Of a DNA stretch of 64,000 bases, positions 42,253-50,529 are shown piece by piece. Source of the stretch: Taklimakanibacter sp021828105 (GTDB lineage Bacteria > Pseudomonadota > Alphaproteobacteria > Rhizobiales > Aestuariivirgaceae); assembly GCA_021828105.1 (NCBI GenBank), contig JAKATG010000001.1, forward strand, positions 1 to 64,000, written 5' to 3'. A program made the translations under genes and the position numbers. A model generated the notes under the pieces. That model ran no database searches. It was not told the DNA's origin and saw only the letters and a program-made list of their open reading frames with translations. The stretch's first letter is position 1; each line of letters starts with the position of its first letter.

Positions 42253-42692
42253 GTGAAGCGGGCATGAAGGTGGCATCGGCAAGCGCGGCGGGGCTCTGGG
42301 AAAAGCTGGTCATGACCGTCCTCCTCACCGTCAGCGTCGGCCCCATGGTCGGAACGGCGATGGTCTTTCTTGCCATTGCGACTGGCGACATGGTTTTGAT
42401 CGCGACGTTTGTGCGAGGCGGATCCGTTTTGTTCGTGCTGCTGCTTGGCTATGTTGCGGGCGGATTTCAGGCGGCCCTTTGCGGTCTTACCTTCGCCCTC
42501 TATGGCTGGCGGTTCGGCAGGCTGCCGATGTGGCTCCCAATCGTGATCGCGTTGCCGCTGGCTTCCGCCTTCAAATTCATTGTTTTTGGAATGCTCGGCG
42601 AGGGTCTTATTGAGAGTATGCTTATTCATGTAGTGCCAGCCCTTGTCGCTTGGTGGCTGGTAAAGGCCTATTGGCAGAGAGCAGAAGCATGA
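42249..42692 (+). CDS. Unknown membrane protein between ruvA and ruvB
   Basis: The 147-aa product has about four hydrophobic segments (near 20-45, 58-85, 93-112 and 118-140) and few motifs. ATGA overlaps at both ends tie it to ruvA and ruvB. ruvA and ruvB are normally adjacent. No family recognised; a role in DNA repair is not implied by sequence. Confidence 0.75.
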   Translation: MSEAGMKVASASAAGLWEKLVMTVLLTVSVGPMVGTAMVFLAIATGDMVLIATFVRGGSVLFVLLLGYVAGGFQAALCGLTFALYGWRFGRLPMWLPIVIALPLASAFKFIVFGMLGEGLIESMLIHVVPALVAWWLVKAYWQRAEA

Positions 42693-43741
42693 ATGCGGCC
42701 AGCGACCGTCTGATCGACCGGGATTCTCGCCCCGAAGATCAGCTCGACACGCATTTGCGGCCGCAGCTGCTCAAGGAATTCGTCGGCCAGACGAAGGCCA
42801 AGCAGAACCTGCATGTGTTCATCGAGGCGGCGAAGGGGCGCAACGAGGCGCTCGATCATGTGCTCTTCGCCGGGCCCCCGGGTCTCGGCAAGACCACGCT
42901 GGCGCAGATCGTGGCGCGCGAGCTCGGCGTCAATTTCCGCGCCACGTCGGGCCCCGTCATCGCCAAGGCCGGCGATCTCGCGGCCCTTCTCACCAATCTC
43001 GAAGAGCGCGACGTGCTGTTCATCGACGAGATCCACAGGCTCAATCCGGCGGTGGAAGAGATCCTCTATCCGGCGATGGAGGATTTCCAGCTCGACCTCA
43101 TCATCGGCGAAGGACCGGCGGCGCGCTCGGTGCGCATCGATCTCGCGCGCTTCACGCTGATCGGGGCGACGACCCGCACCGGCCTGCTGACGAATCCCTT
43201 GCGTGATCGCTTCGGCATCCCGGTGCGTCTCGATTTCTACACCGAAGAGGAGCTGCTCGACATCATCCGGCGCGGTGCGCGCGTGCTGCAGGTGGCGATG
43301 GCGGAAGAGGGGGCGCGCGAGATCGCACGGCGCTCGCGCGGGACGCCCCGCATCGCCGGCAGGCTGCTGCGCCGGGTGCGCGATTTCGCCTCGGTCGCGG
43401 GTTCGGCGACCATCGATGCCAAGGTTGCCGACAAGGCCTTGCGTAATCTCGAAGTGGATTCACGCGGGCTCGATGCGCTCGATCATCGTTATCTCACCTG
43501 CATCGCGGTCAATTTCGGCGGCGGGCCGGTCGGCGTCGAGACCATCGCCGCCTCGCTCTCGGAAGCGCGCGATGCGATCGAGGAAGTGATCGAGCCTTTC
43601 CTCATCCAGCAAGGCCTCGTCAACCGCACGCCGCGCGGGCGCCTGCTGACGGCGCATGCCTTCCGGCATCTGGGGCTGCAAGTGCCGCAGCGGCCCGAGA
43701 TCACGCAAGGCGTCCTGCCGCTCGAGAATGGCGATGACTGA
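42689..43741 (+). CDS. ruvB: Holliday junction branch migration ATPase RuvB
   Basis: The 350-aa AAA+ motor has Walker A GPPGLGKTT, Walker B FIDEIHRL, sensor GATTRTGLLTNPLRDRFG and the C-terminal winged helix (HRYLTCIAVNFGGGPVG; TPRGRLLTAHAFRHL). It drives branch migration with RuvA. Full length. Overlaps the next gene (ybgC) by 8 bp. Confidence 0.96.
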   Translation: MNAASDRLIDRDSRPEDQLDTHLRPQLLKEFVGQTKAKQNLHVFIEAAKGRNEALDHVLFAGPPGLGKTTLAQIVARELGVNFRATSGPVIAKAGDLAALLTNLEERDVLFIDEIHRLNPAVEEILYPAMEDFQLDLIIGEGPAARSVRIDLARFTLIGATTRTGLLTNPLRDRFGIPVRLDFYTEEELLDIIRRGARVLQVAMAEEGAREIARRSRGTPRIAGRLLRRVRDFASVAGSATIDAKVADKALRNLEVDSRGLDALDHRYLTCIAVNFGGGPVGVETIAASLSEARDAIEEVIEPFLIQQGLVNRTPRGRLLTAHAFRHLGLQVPQRPEITQGVLPLENGDD

Positions 43742-44177
43742 GTGGCAGGGCTTGGCCGGGCGTCTCGAGCGGGGCCTGCATGTGCTGCCGGTGCGCGTCT
43801 ATTACGAGGACACGGATTTCTCGGGCGCCGTCTATCACGCCAATTATCTCAAATTCTGCGAGCGCGGCCGCTCCGACTGCCTGCGCCTCCTCGGCATCCA
43901 CCACCATGAGATGCACTGGCACGAGACCGAAGGGCGCATGGGCTTCGTGGTCAGGCGCATGGTCTGCGACTTCCTGAAGCCCGCCCGGATCGACGACCTG
44001 CTCGAGGTCGAGACCCGGTTCCGCGAGATGGGAGGGGCCCGCATGGAGCTCGAGCAGAAGGTCGCGCGGCAAGGCGAGGTCCTGTTCGCGGCGGAGGTCA
44101 CCGTGGCGCTGGTCGATGCGGCGGGCCGGCCGAGGCGCTTCCCCAAGGCCATGGCGGAGGCCCTCAAGACCTTTTGA
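43734..44177 (+). CDS. ybgC: Tol-Pal-associated acyl-CoA thioesterase YbgC
   Basis: The 147-aa hot-dog-fold thioesterase has VRVYYEDTDFSGAVYHANYLKFCERGR with the catalytic Asp, followed by GFVVRRMVCDFLKPARIDDLL. Linked upstream of tolQ as in most proteobacteria. Start may be two codons earlier. Hydrolyses short acyl-CoA or acyl-ACP; role in the Tol system is unsettled. Confidence 0.92.
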   Translation: MTEWQGLAGRLERGLHVLPVRVYYEDTDFSGAVYHANYLKFCERGRSDCLRLLGIHHHEMHWHETEGRMGFVVRRMVCDFLKPARIDDLLEVETRFREMGGARMELEQKVARQGEVLFAAEVTVALVDAAGRPRRFPKAMAEALKTF

Positions 44178-44395
44178 CGCAAGGGTTGGGGCCGTAACGA
44201 TACATTAACCATAGCTTGCTGTTCTGAGGCGGGAACCCGGTCCGGAAGGAGCGGGAGGGCGGTGGATTCGGCGTGAAAACGCCGGTTACGCCGCAGTTTG
44301 GACAGATTTAACCTTATTTACCTCGCTCTCTTCACCCAGAAGATCGGGCGGGGCTTTTGGATTCGAAAAGCCGGCGGTGGGAAAGAAAGCAAAGC
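44178..44395 (+). promoter_or_regulatory. Upstream region of the tol operon with GNRA hairpin
   Basis: The 218-bp gap contains CGGCGT-GAAA-ACGCCG (44269-44284), a 6-bp stem with a GNRA-type tetraloop, in the likely 5' untranslated region. It also contains an AT-rich stretch around 44198-44222 that may hold the promoter. No other gene is seen. Confidence 0.4.
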
Positions 44396-45106
44396 ATGGA
44401 AGTTGAGACGGTACAGAACGTGGCGCAGTCGGCGGGACAGCTCTCGCTCTGGCATCTCATCTGGAATGCGGGTTTCGTGGTCCAACTGGTGATGCTGGGC
44501 CTTGCCGCCGCCTCGATATGGTCCTGGGCGATCATCTTCGAGAAATTCTTCGTCTACCGGCGCACCCAGGCCCAATCGGAGAAGTTCGAGCAGACCTTCT
44601 GGTCCGGGCAGTCGCTCGAGGACCTCTATATGGCGCTCGGCGCCCGCAGCAATAACGGGCTCGCGGCGATCTTCATGGCCGCCATGCGGGAATGGAAGAG
44701 AAGCCAGGGGGCGGCCACGCGGGCCGGCTTCCAGGGTGTCCAGAAGCGCATCGAGAAGGTGATGGACGTCCAGATCCAGAAGGAGATGGGCTATATCGAG
44801 TCCAGGCTTCTGTTTCTGGCGACGGTCGGCTCGGCCACCCCCTTCATCGGCCTCTTCGGCACCGTCTGGGGCATCATGACCTCGTTTCAGGCCATCGCCA
44901 ATTCACAGAACACCAATCTGGCGGTGGTGGCGCCCGGCATCGCCGAGGCGCTGATCGCGACGGCGCTAGGCCTCCTTGCTGCCATACCGGCGACAATCTT
45001 CTACAATAAGTTCGCCGCCGACGCTTCGAAGATCGGGGCCAGATTGGAGAATTTCGCCGACGAATTTTCCGCGATCATCTCGCGGCAGCTGGACGAGCGG
45101 GTGTAG
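44396..45106 (+). CDS. tolQ: Tol-Pal system inner-membrane protein TolQ
   Basis: The 236-aa protein has three transmembrane segments (about 25-47, 145-167 and 185-207) and the MotA/TolQ/ExbB motif FIGLFGTVWGIMTSFQAI. With TolR it uses the proton gradient to drive TolA during cell constriction. The ATG after GGGAAAGAAAG was chosen over one 39 nt upstream. Confidence 0.95.
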   Translation: MEVETVQNVAQSAGQLSLWHLIWNAGFVVQLVMLGLAAASIWSWAIIFEKFFVYRRTQAQSEKFEQTFWSGQSLEDLYMALGARSNNGLAAIFMAAMREWKRSQGAATRAGFQGVQKRIEKVMDVQIQKEMGYIESRLLFLATVGSATPFIGLFGTVWGIMTSFQAIANSQNTNLAVVAPGIAEALIATALGLLAAIPATIFYNKFAADASKIGARLENFADEFSAIISRQLDERV

Positions 45107-45108
45107 GC

Positions 45109-45588
45109 ATGGGTGCTTCGGCAAGTGGAGGGAACGGGGGATATACCAGGCGCGGCAGCCGCAGGCGCTCCTCCTTCTCGGCAATGAGCGAGATCAATGT
45201 GACGCCGCTCGTCGACGTCATGCTGGTGCTGCTCATCGTGTTCATGGTGGCCGCTCCCCTGATGACCGTCGGCGTTCCGGTCGACCTGCCCGAGACCCGC
45301 GCCAAGCCCTTGCAGGGCGACAGCGAGCCGATCAACATATCGCTCGACAAGGATCACAAGCTGTTCCTGCAGGAAACCGAGATCGATCCCGAGACGCTCA
45401 TCGCCAAGCTCGAGGCGATCGCCAAGAACGGCTATGAGGAGCGCATCTTCGTGCGCGCCGACACCAATGTGGATTATGGTGCGGTGATGAAGATCATGGG
45501 TTCGCTCAATGCCGCGGGCTTCAAGAAGATCGGCCTCGTCACCGGTGCCGAACCCGACAAGAAGCCACAGAAGAAGGCACAGAACTGA
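45109..45588 (+). CDS. tolR: Tol-Pal system protein TolR
   Basis: The 159-aa protein has one N-terminal transmembrane helix containing the proton-relay Asp (INVTPLVDVMLVLLIVFMVA) and a periplasmic ExbD/TolR domain (VRADTNVDYGAVMKIMGSLNAAGF). An N-terminal Gly/Arg/Ser-rich stretch precedes the helix. It follows tolQ after 2 bp. Confidence 0.95.
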   Translation: MGASASGGNGGYTRRGSRRRSSFSAMSEINVTPLVDVMLVLLIVFMVAAPLMTVGVPVDLPETRAKPLQGDSEPINISLDKDHKLFLQETEIDPETLIAKLEAIAKNGYEERIFVRADTNVDYGAVMKIMGSLNAAGFKKIGLVTGAEPDKKPQKKAQN

Positions 45589-45591
45589 GGG

Positions 45592-46524
45592 ATGCGGCGC
45601 AGCCTCACGATATCGCTCCTGATGCATGCGGCGATCCTCGCCTCGGCCTTTGTCGTGCTGCCCAATCCTGACGAGTTCAAGGTCGAGGACCAGGAATCGA
45701 TCCCGATCGAGATCATCACGACCGAGGACACGGGCAAGAGGCAGGCGACCGTGAAGACGCCGGAAAAGCCGGTGGAGAAGGCTGCCCCCAAGCCCGCCGA
45801 GGTCCTGACGCCGGTCAAGCCGGCGCCGGAAGTGGCGCCTGAGATCAAGACCGCGGCCAAGGAAGCCTCCGCACCGCCCGAGCCCAAGGTCGAGCCCAAG
45901 AAGGAAGAACCGAAGAAGGAAGAACCGAAGCCCGAGCCCAAGCCCGAGGAACTCGCCGAGCTCATCAAGAAGACGGACGAGCCCGAGCCCAAGAAGGAAG
46001 AACCGAAGAAGGCGGAGGCGAAGCCCGAAAAGAAGCCGGTCGAGAAGCCGCCGGAAAAGAAGCCCGAGAAGAAGCTGAAGCCGAAGAAGGAATTCAATCC
46101 GGACGAGATTTCGGCCTTCCTCAACAAGACCGACGAGAAGCGCACCGCCCCGCTCAAGCCGCAGACCGAGACCGGCACGCCGAAACAGGGCGAGTACAAT
46201 CTGTCGGGCATCGATGAGAGCGTCGCGGCGACATTGCGCGATGCCCTGCGCCAGCATCTGGAAAAGTGCTGGGACATCCCGCCCGGCGCGCGCGAGGCGG
46301 CCATCGTCGTCAAAGTCCATTTCATGCTCAATCCCGACGGCACGGTGAGCGGCATGCCCGATGTGGTGAACAGCAGCTCGGACCCGCTGTTCGGCGTGAC
46401 CGCGCAATCGGCGGTATCGGCAGTAATGGGCTGCCAGGCCTACGATTTCCTGCCGCAGGACAAGTATGACATGTGGCGTGAAATAACCTTCACATTCAAT
46501 CCGAACCAGATGTATCCGAGCTAG
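45592..46524 (+). CDS. tolA: Tol-Pal system protein TolA
   Basis: The 310-aa protein has an N-terminal membrane anchor (ISLLMHAAILASAFVVL), a long Lys/Glu/Pro-rich rod (about 50-180, with recurrent PKKEEPK units) and a TonB-like C-terminal domain (LRDALRQHLEKCWDIPPG; VKVHFMLNPDGTVSG). It bridges the periplasm from TolQR to TolB/Pal. The rod is highly repetitive, so length may vary between strains. Confidence 0.93.
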   Translation: MRRSLTISLLMHAAILASAFVVLPNPDEFKVEDQESIPIEIITTEDTGKRQATVKTPEKPVEKAAPKPAEVLTPVKPAPEVAPEIKTAAKEASAPPEPKVEPKKEEPKKEEPKPEPKPEELAELIKKTDEPEPKKEEPKKAEAKPEKKPVEKPPEKKPEKKLKPKKEFNPDEISAFLNKTDEKRTAPLKPQTETGTPKQGEYNLSGIDESVAATLRDALRQHLEKCWDIPPGAREAAIVVKVHFMLNPDGTVSGMPDVVNSSSDPLFGVTAQSAVSAVMGCQAYDFLPQDKYDMWREITFTFNPNQMYPS

Positions 46525-46534
46525 GCGAGGCGGC

Positions 46535-47869
46535 ATGATCCTGAAGCGCATCCCCGATTCACATTTCTTCGCGACGGTTCTCGCCGCTGTCCTGTGGCTC
46601 ACGCTACACACGGGCGCGCGGGCGCAGGGCCTCGACGTCGACATCAACAAGGGCCAGATCGATCCCTTGCCCATCGCCATCACGGCGTTTGTCGGCGCAT
46701 CGCCAGAAAGCGCCCAGTCCGGCGCCGACATCGCCGGCGTCATCGCCAACAATCTCGGCCGCTCGGGCTATTTCCGTCCGTTGCCGCCCGAATCCTTCAT
46801 CGAGCAGATCACCAGCTTCGACCAGGAGCCGCGCTTCGGCGACTGGCGGCAGATCCAGGCCAAGGCGCTGGTGACCGGCCAGGCCACGATGGAGGGCGGA
46901 CGGCTCAAGGCGCAGTTCATCCTCTGGGACACGGGCTCGCAGCAGAAGCTCGCCGGCTTCGAATTCGCAACCTCGCCCAAGAACTGGCGCCGGCTCGCGC
47001 ATCTCATCTCCGACAAGATCTATCAGCAGATCACCGGCGTTCCGGGCTATTTCGACACGCGCATCGTCTTCGTCTCGGAATCGGGACCGAAAGACAAACG
47101 GGTCAAGCGCCTGTCGATCATGGACCAGGACGGCTTCAACGTGCGCTCGATCAGCGACGGCAAGCAGATCGTGCTGACGCCGCGCTTCTCTCCCAATTCG
47201 CTCGAGATCACCTACATGGCCTTCGGCTCGGGGACGCCGCGCGTCTATCTCTACAATATCGAGACCGGGCAGCGCGAGATCGTCGGCGAGTTCCCCAATA
47301 TGAGCTTCGCGCCGCGCTTCTCGCCGGACGGCCAGCGCGTCATCATGAGCCTGCAGGACGAGGGCAATTCCAACATCTACCTGCTCGATTTGCGCTCGCG
47401 CCAGATGCAGCAGCTGACCAACGTGCCGGCGATCAACACCGCGCCCTCCTTCTCGCCCGACGGCAGCCAGATCGTGTTCGAGTCGGACCGCGAGGGCTCG
47501 CAGCAGGTGTATGTGATGAATGCCGACGGCTCGAACCAGCGCCGCATCTCCTATGGCGACGGCCGCTATGCGACGCCGGTGTGGTCGCCGGACGGCAGAT
47601 ACATCGCCTTCACCAAGCAGGGCAGCGGGCGCTTCGCCATCGGCGTCATGAATCCCGACGGTGGCGGTGAGAGAATATTAACCGAAGGTTTTCATAATGA
47701 AGGTCCGACATGGGCACCGAACAGTCGCGTGATCATGTTTTTCCGCGACGAGCCGGGGGAGAATGGTGGCCCGCGGCTCTATTCGGTCGACGTTTCGGGC
47801 TACAACGAGCAGCTCGTCAAGACGCCGAGTTTCGCGTCGGATCCGGCGTGGTCGCCATTGTTGAACTGA
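46535..47869 (+). CDS. tolB: Tol-Pal system periplasmic protein TolB
   Basis: The 444-aa protein has a signal peptide ending about ARA-QG, an N-terminal alpha/beta domain and a C-terminal six-bladed propeller with repeats such as FSPDGSQIVFESDREGSQQVYVMNADGSNQRRI. It binds Pal and is released by TolA. It follows tolA by 10 bp. Confidence 0.96.
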   Translation: MILKRIPDSHFFATVLAAVLWLTLHTGARAQGLDVDINKGQIDPLPIAITAFVGASPESAQSGADIAGVIANNLGRSGYFRPLPPESFIEQITSFDQEPRFGDWRQIQAKALVTGQATMEGGRLKAQFILWDTGSQQKLAGFEFATSPKNWRRLAHLISDKIYQQITGVPGYFDTRIVFVSESGPKDKRVKRLSIMDQDGFNVRSISDGKQIVLTPRFSPNSLEITYMAFGSGTPRVYLYNIETGQREIVGEFPNMSFAPRFSPDGQRVIMSLQDEGNSNIYLLDLRSRQMQQLTNVPAINTAPSFSPDGSQIVFESDREGSQQVYVMNADGSNQRRISYGDGRYATPVWSPDGRYIAFTKQGSGRFAIGVMNPDGGGERILTEGFHNEGPTWAPNSRVIMFFRDEPGENGGPRLYSVDVSGYNEQLVKTPSFASDPAWSPLLN

Positions 47870-47876
47870 TCCGTCT

Positions 47877-47896
47877 ACGGATGAAAATCCATCCGT
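47877..47896 (+). other. Hairpin between tolB and pal
   Basis: ACGGATG and CATCCGT form a perfect 7-bp stem around AAAATC, 7 bp after the tolB stop codon. No T-run follows, so it may be an mRNA-processing or partial attenuation site between tolB and pal. Confidence 0.4.
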
Positions 47897-47993
47897 CGCG
47901 CGGATATTGAGTTGGTCAAGGGGCTTGGGGGTCCTGCTTGCACTTGAGGTTGTCTCTCGCGCAGGCGCCAACGACTTGAAGGAGTGGGATAGC

Positions 47994-48494
47994 ATGTTGC
48001 GTTTCAGTGCGGGGTTCAAGGCCGTAGCCTTGTGTTTCTGTTTCCTGGCCCTTGCGGCCTGTTCCAAGAAGAACTCGCCGGATCTCGAGGCCAATAACGG
48101 CCTCGGCCGTGCCGCCATTGCGGGTTCGGAGAACCAGTTCAAGACGGAAGTGGGCGATACCGTCTACTATCTCGTCGACCAGTCGACGCTGACGCCGGAA
48201 GGCAAGGAGACGCTGCGCCGCCAGGCGGCGTGGCTGAAGCAATATTCCGACGTGATGATCCAGGTCGAAGGCCATGCCGATGAGCGCGGCACGCGCGAGT
48301 ACAACATCTCGTTGTCGGCCCGGCGCGCCACCACGACACGCGAATTCCTGGTCTCCCAGGGCATCCAGGCGAGCCGCATCTCGACCATCGCCTATGGCAA
48401 GGAGCGGCCCGTGGCCTTGTGCGATGCCGAACAGTGCTGGACGCAGAACCGCCGCACCGTCACGGTCATCACCTCCGGCGCCAAGACGAGCTGA
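47994..48494 (+). CDS. pal: Peptidoglycan-associated lipoprotein Pal, first copy
   Basis: The 166-aa lipoprotein has a signal with lipobox (FLALAACSKK) and a C-terminal OmpA-like domain with the peptidoglycan-binding NISLSARRATTTREFL segment. It anchors the outer membrane to peptidoglycan and partners TolB. The ribosome region AGGAGTGGGAT is shared nearly exactly with the next gene, a paralogue. Confidence 0.95.
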   Translation: MLRFSAGFKAVALCFCFLALAACSKKNSPDLEANNGLGRAAIAGSENQFKTEVGDTVYYLVDQSTLTPEGKETLRRQAAWLKQYSDVMIQVEGHADERGTREYNISLSARRATTTREFLVSQGIQASRISTIAYGKERPVALCDAEQCWTQNRRTVTVITSGAKTS

Positions 48495-48848
48495 CGGCAG
48501 GGACCTGAGCTTCTTCGAAAAGGGCGAGCCTGGTCTCCGGGCTCGCCCCTTGCTTGGCAGATCGCGACACAATGACCGGCGCATGGCTGGCCTGACGCAA
48601 AGCCGGCTTGCCACCGGTTGTCTTTTTCTCTTATTTCCTAGCAGTTTTCATTCCCGGGGCGGCGATGGTCACAGAATCGCCGCGCTGTTACGGTCATAAG
48701 CCAGCATTCCGTGCTCCCTGGCTTGGCCAGGAAGGGAATATTAACCCTGCTTGAGCACAGTGCGGTAGCAATTTGGTCCTGTAGTGGGCAAGCAGCGCCG
48801 GTCAAAATCGGCCGCGTGGCACAGGGCGGGACATAGGAGTGGGATGAG
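48495..48848 (+). other. Gap between the two pal genes with terminator-like hairpins
   Basis: GGGCGAGCC (48522-48530) and GGCTCGCCC (48540-48548) form a 9-bp hairpin just after the first pal gene, with only a weak CCTTG tail. A second dyad GCGGCGA...TCGCCGC lies near 48661-48683. No gene is evident in these 354 bp; a promoter for the second pal gene may be present. Confidence 0.45.
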
Positions 48849-49343
48849 ATGTTGCGTCGTTTGGCGGAATTCAAGATCGCTTTGATTTGTTGCTGTTTTC
48901 TGGCTTTGGCGGCGTGCTCGAAGAAGAATCAGCCGGATCTCGAGGGCGATGGTGCGGGGTCGGCGGTTCCCGGCTCCGAGAAGGATTTCGCCATCAATGT
49001 CGGCGACCGCATCTATTTCATCGTCGACACCTCGACGCTGACGCCGGAAGCCCAGGAGACGCTCAGGCGCCAGGCTGCCTGGCTCAAGCGCTATCCCAAT
49101 GTGACCGTCCAGGTCGAAGGCCATTCCGACGAGCGCGGCACCCGCGAATACAATATCTCGCTCTCGGCCCGCAGGGCCACCGCCACCCGCGAATTCCTGA
49201 TCGCTCAAGGGGTTCAGGGCAACCGCATCTCCTCGATCGCCTATGGCAAGGAGCGCCCGGTGGCATTGTGCGATGCGGAACAATGCTACTCGCAGAACCG
49301 GCGTGCGGTCACGGTGATCACCGGGGGCGCCGTATCGGGCTAG
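48849..49343 (+). CDS. pal2: Pal paralogue, tandem second copy
   Basis: The 164-aa lipoprotein repeats the architecture of the preceding gene: lipobox in CFLALAACSKK, OmpA-like domain with STLTPEAQETLRRQAAWLK, VEGHSDERGTREYNISLSARRATATREFL and IAYGKERPVALCDAEQC. The two mature domains are mostly identical residue by residue. The leader sequence AGGAGTGGGAT before the ATG is also shared, pointing to a tandem duplication. Confidence 0.93.
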   Translation: MLRRLAEFKIALICCCFLALAACSKKNQPDLEGDGAGSAVPGSEKDFAINVGDRIYFIVDTSTLTPEAQETLRRQAAWLKRYPNVTVQVEGHSDERGTREYNISLSARRATATREFLIAQGVQGNRISSIAYGKERPVALCDAEQCYSQNRRAVTVITGGAVSG

Positions 49344-49488
49344 TTGACGGCTGGAGACCTGTGGCCGCCCGGCAACAGGTCCCAGATCTTATTTCTCGCG
49401 CCTCGGGAAGCCTCATTTTTACCGCCTTTGAAGATCATGCCCACATACGGGGTGCTGGGGACGGCTTGGCACAGCAGCGGTTTACGTG

Positions 49489-50529
49489 ATGAAGACAGTA
49501 TTGAAGTTCACGCTCCCGGCAGCCCTCCTGATGGCGTTTGCCGTCGGTAGTGCCCACCCCTCGCTCGCCCAGTCCGAGGATGAGCTGGCAGGCCGCCTCA
49601 GCCGGATGGAAGAGCAGATGCAGCAATTGATGGGCCAGGTGGAGCAGCTGACCTTCGAGGTCCGCCGCCTGCAGGGCCAGCGCAAGTCGGGCGATCTCGA
49701 CCAGCCGGTCCAGCAGAAGAAGCGCCAGGTCGCCGCCGCCCCGCAGGTTGAAAGCCAGGGCATCGAGCAGATCGAGGGCGACACCCAATATACCCAGCAG
49801 GAGCAGCTCAGGACCGTCGGCGATGACGAGCTGCCGGAGGGGGCGGTGCAAAGGGCGCCCGGCCCCAAGATCCTCGGCACCTTGCCCAGCAGCGACTATC
49901 AGCAGGGCAATGATGGCGGCCAGCAGGGCGGTGGCGGCTACGATCAGAACGGCCAATTCCAGGGCCAGGTCCTGGTGCCGCCAGCCAGCGGCAGCGGCGA
50001 CGATCAGGTGCAAGGCCGGGTCCTCGTGGCGCCCAGCAACAATGACGGCGGCGGCCAGGTTCTGGTTCCGCCGGAAAACGGTGGTGGCGGCGGCAATGAT
50101 CTCGTTCCCGAGAAGGTCGAGACGGTGGCGCTCGGCAATGCCGCCTCGGGCGACCCGGAGGCCGTCTATGAGCGCTCCTATGAGAGCCTGCTCCGGCGCC
50201 AGTTCAACGACGCCGAGGTCGGCTTCCGCGGCTTCCTCGAACAGCACCGCACGCACAGCCTTGCCGGCAATGCGCAATATTGGCTGGGCGAGACCTACTA
50301 TGTGCAGGGCGACTACAAGCAGGCGGCGCAAGCTTTCCTATCGGGCTATCGCGATTTCCCGAAGAGCCGCAAGGCGGCCGACAGCCTCCTGAAGCTCGGC
50401 CTGTCGCTCAACCGCCTCGGCCAGAAGGAACAGGCCTGTGCCGCCTATATGCAGGTCGGCTCGCAATTCCCGAAAGCCGCCGAGGCTCGCAAGCGCGCGC
50501 AATCGGAGATCAAGCGTGCCGGCTGCTGA
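49489..50529 (+). CDS. cpoB: Cell division coordinator CpoB (YbgF)
   Basis: The 346-aa periplasmic protein has a signal peptide, an N-terminal coiled coil (about 30-70; RLSRMEEQMQQLMGQVEQLT), a long Gln/Gly-rich linker with repeated GQVLVPP units (about 120-205) and a C-terminal TPR domain (YERSYESLLRRQFNDAEVGF; GETYYVQGDYKQAAQAFLSG). It coordinates Tol-Pal with cell-wall synthesis. A GTG one codon earlier is an alternative start. Its end overlaps tilS. Confidence 0.92.
   Translation: MKTVLKFTLPAALLMAFAVGSAHPSLAQSEDELAGRLSRMEEQMQQLMGQVEQLTFEVRRLQGQRKSGDLDQPVQQKKRQVAAAPQVESQGIEQIEGDTQYTQQEQLRTVGDDELPEGAVQRAPGPKILGTLPSSDYQQGNDGGQQGGGGYDQNGQFQGQVLVPPASGSGDDQVQGRVLVAPSNNDGGGQVLVPPENGGGGGNDLVPEKVETVALGNAASGDPEAVYERSYESLLRRQFNDAEVGFRGFLEQHRTHSLAGNAQYWLGETYYVQGDYKQAAQAFLSGYRDFPKSRKAADSLLKLGLSLNRLGQKEQACAAYMQVGSQFPKAAEARKRAQSEIKRAGC

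Noticed and set aside
45001..46752. 583-codon minus-strand frame opposite tolR/tolA with a Leu/Arg/Gly-rich stretch
   Set aside because: The low-complexity stretch is the reverse translation of the repetitive TolA rod.
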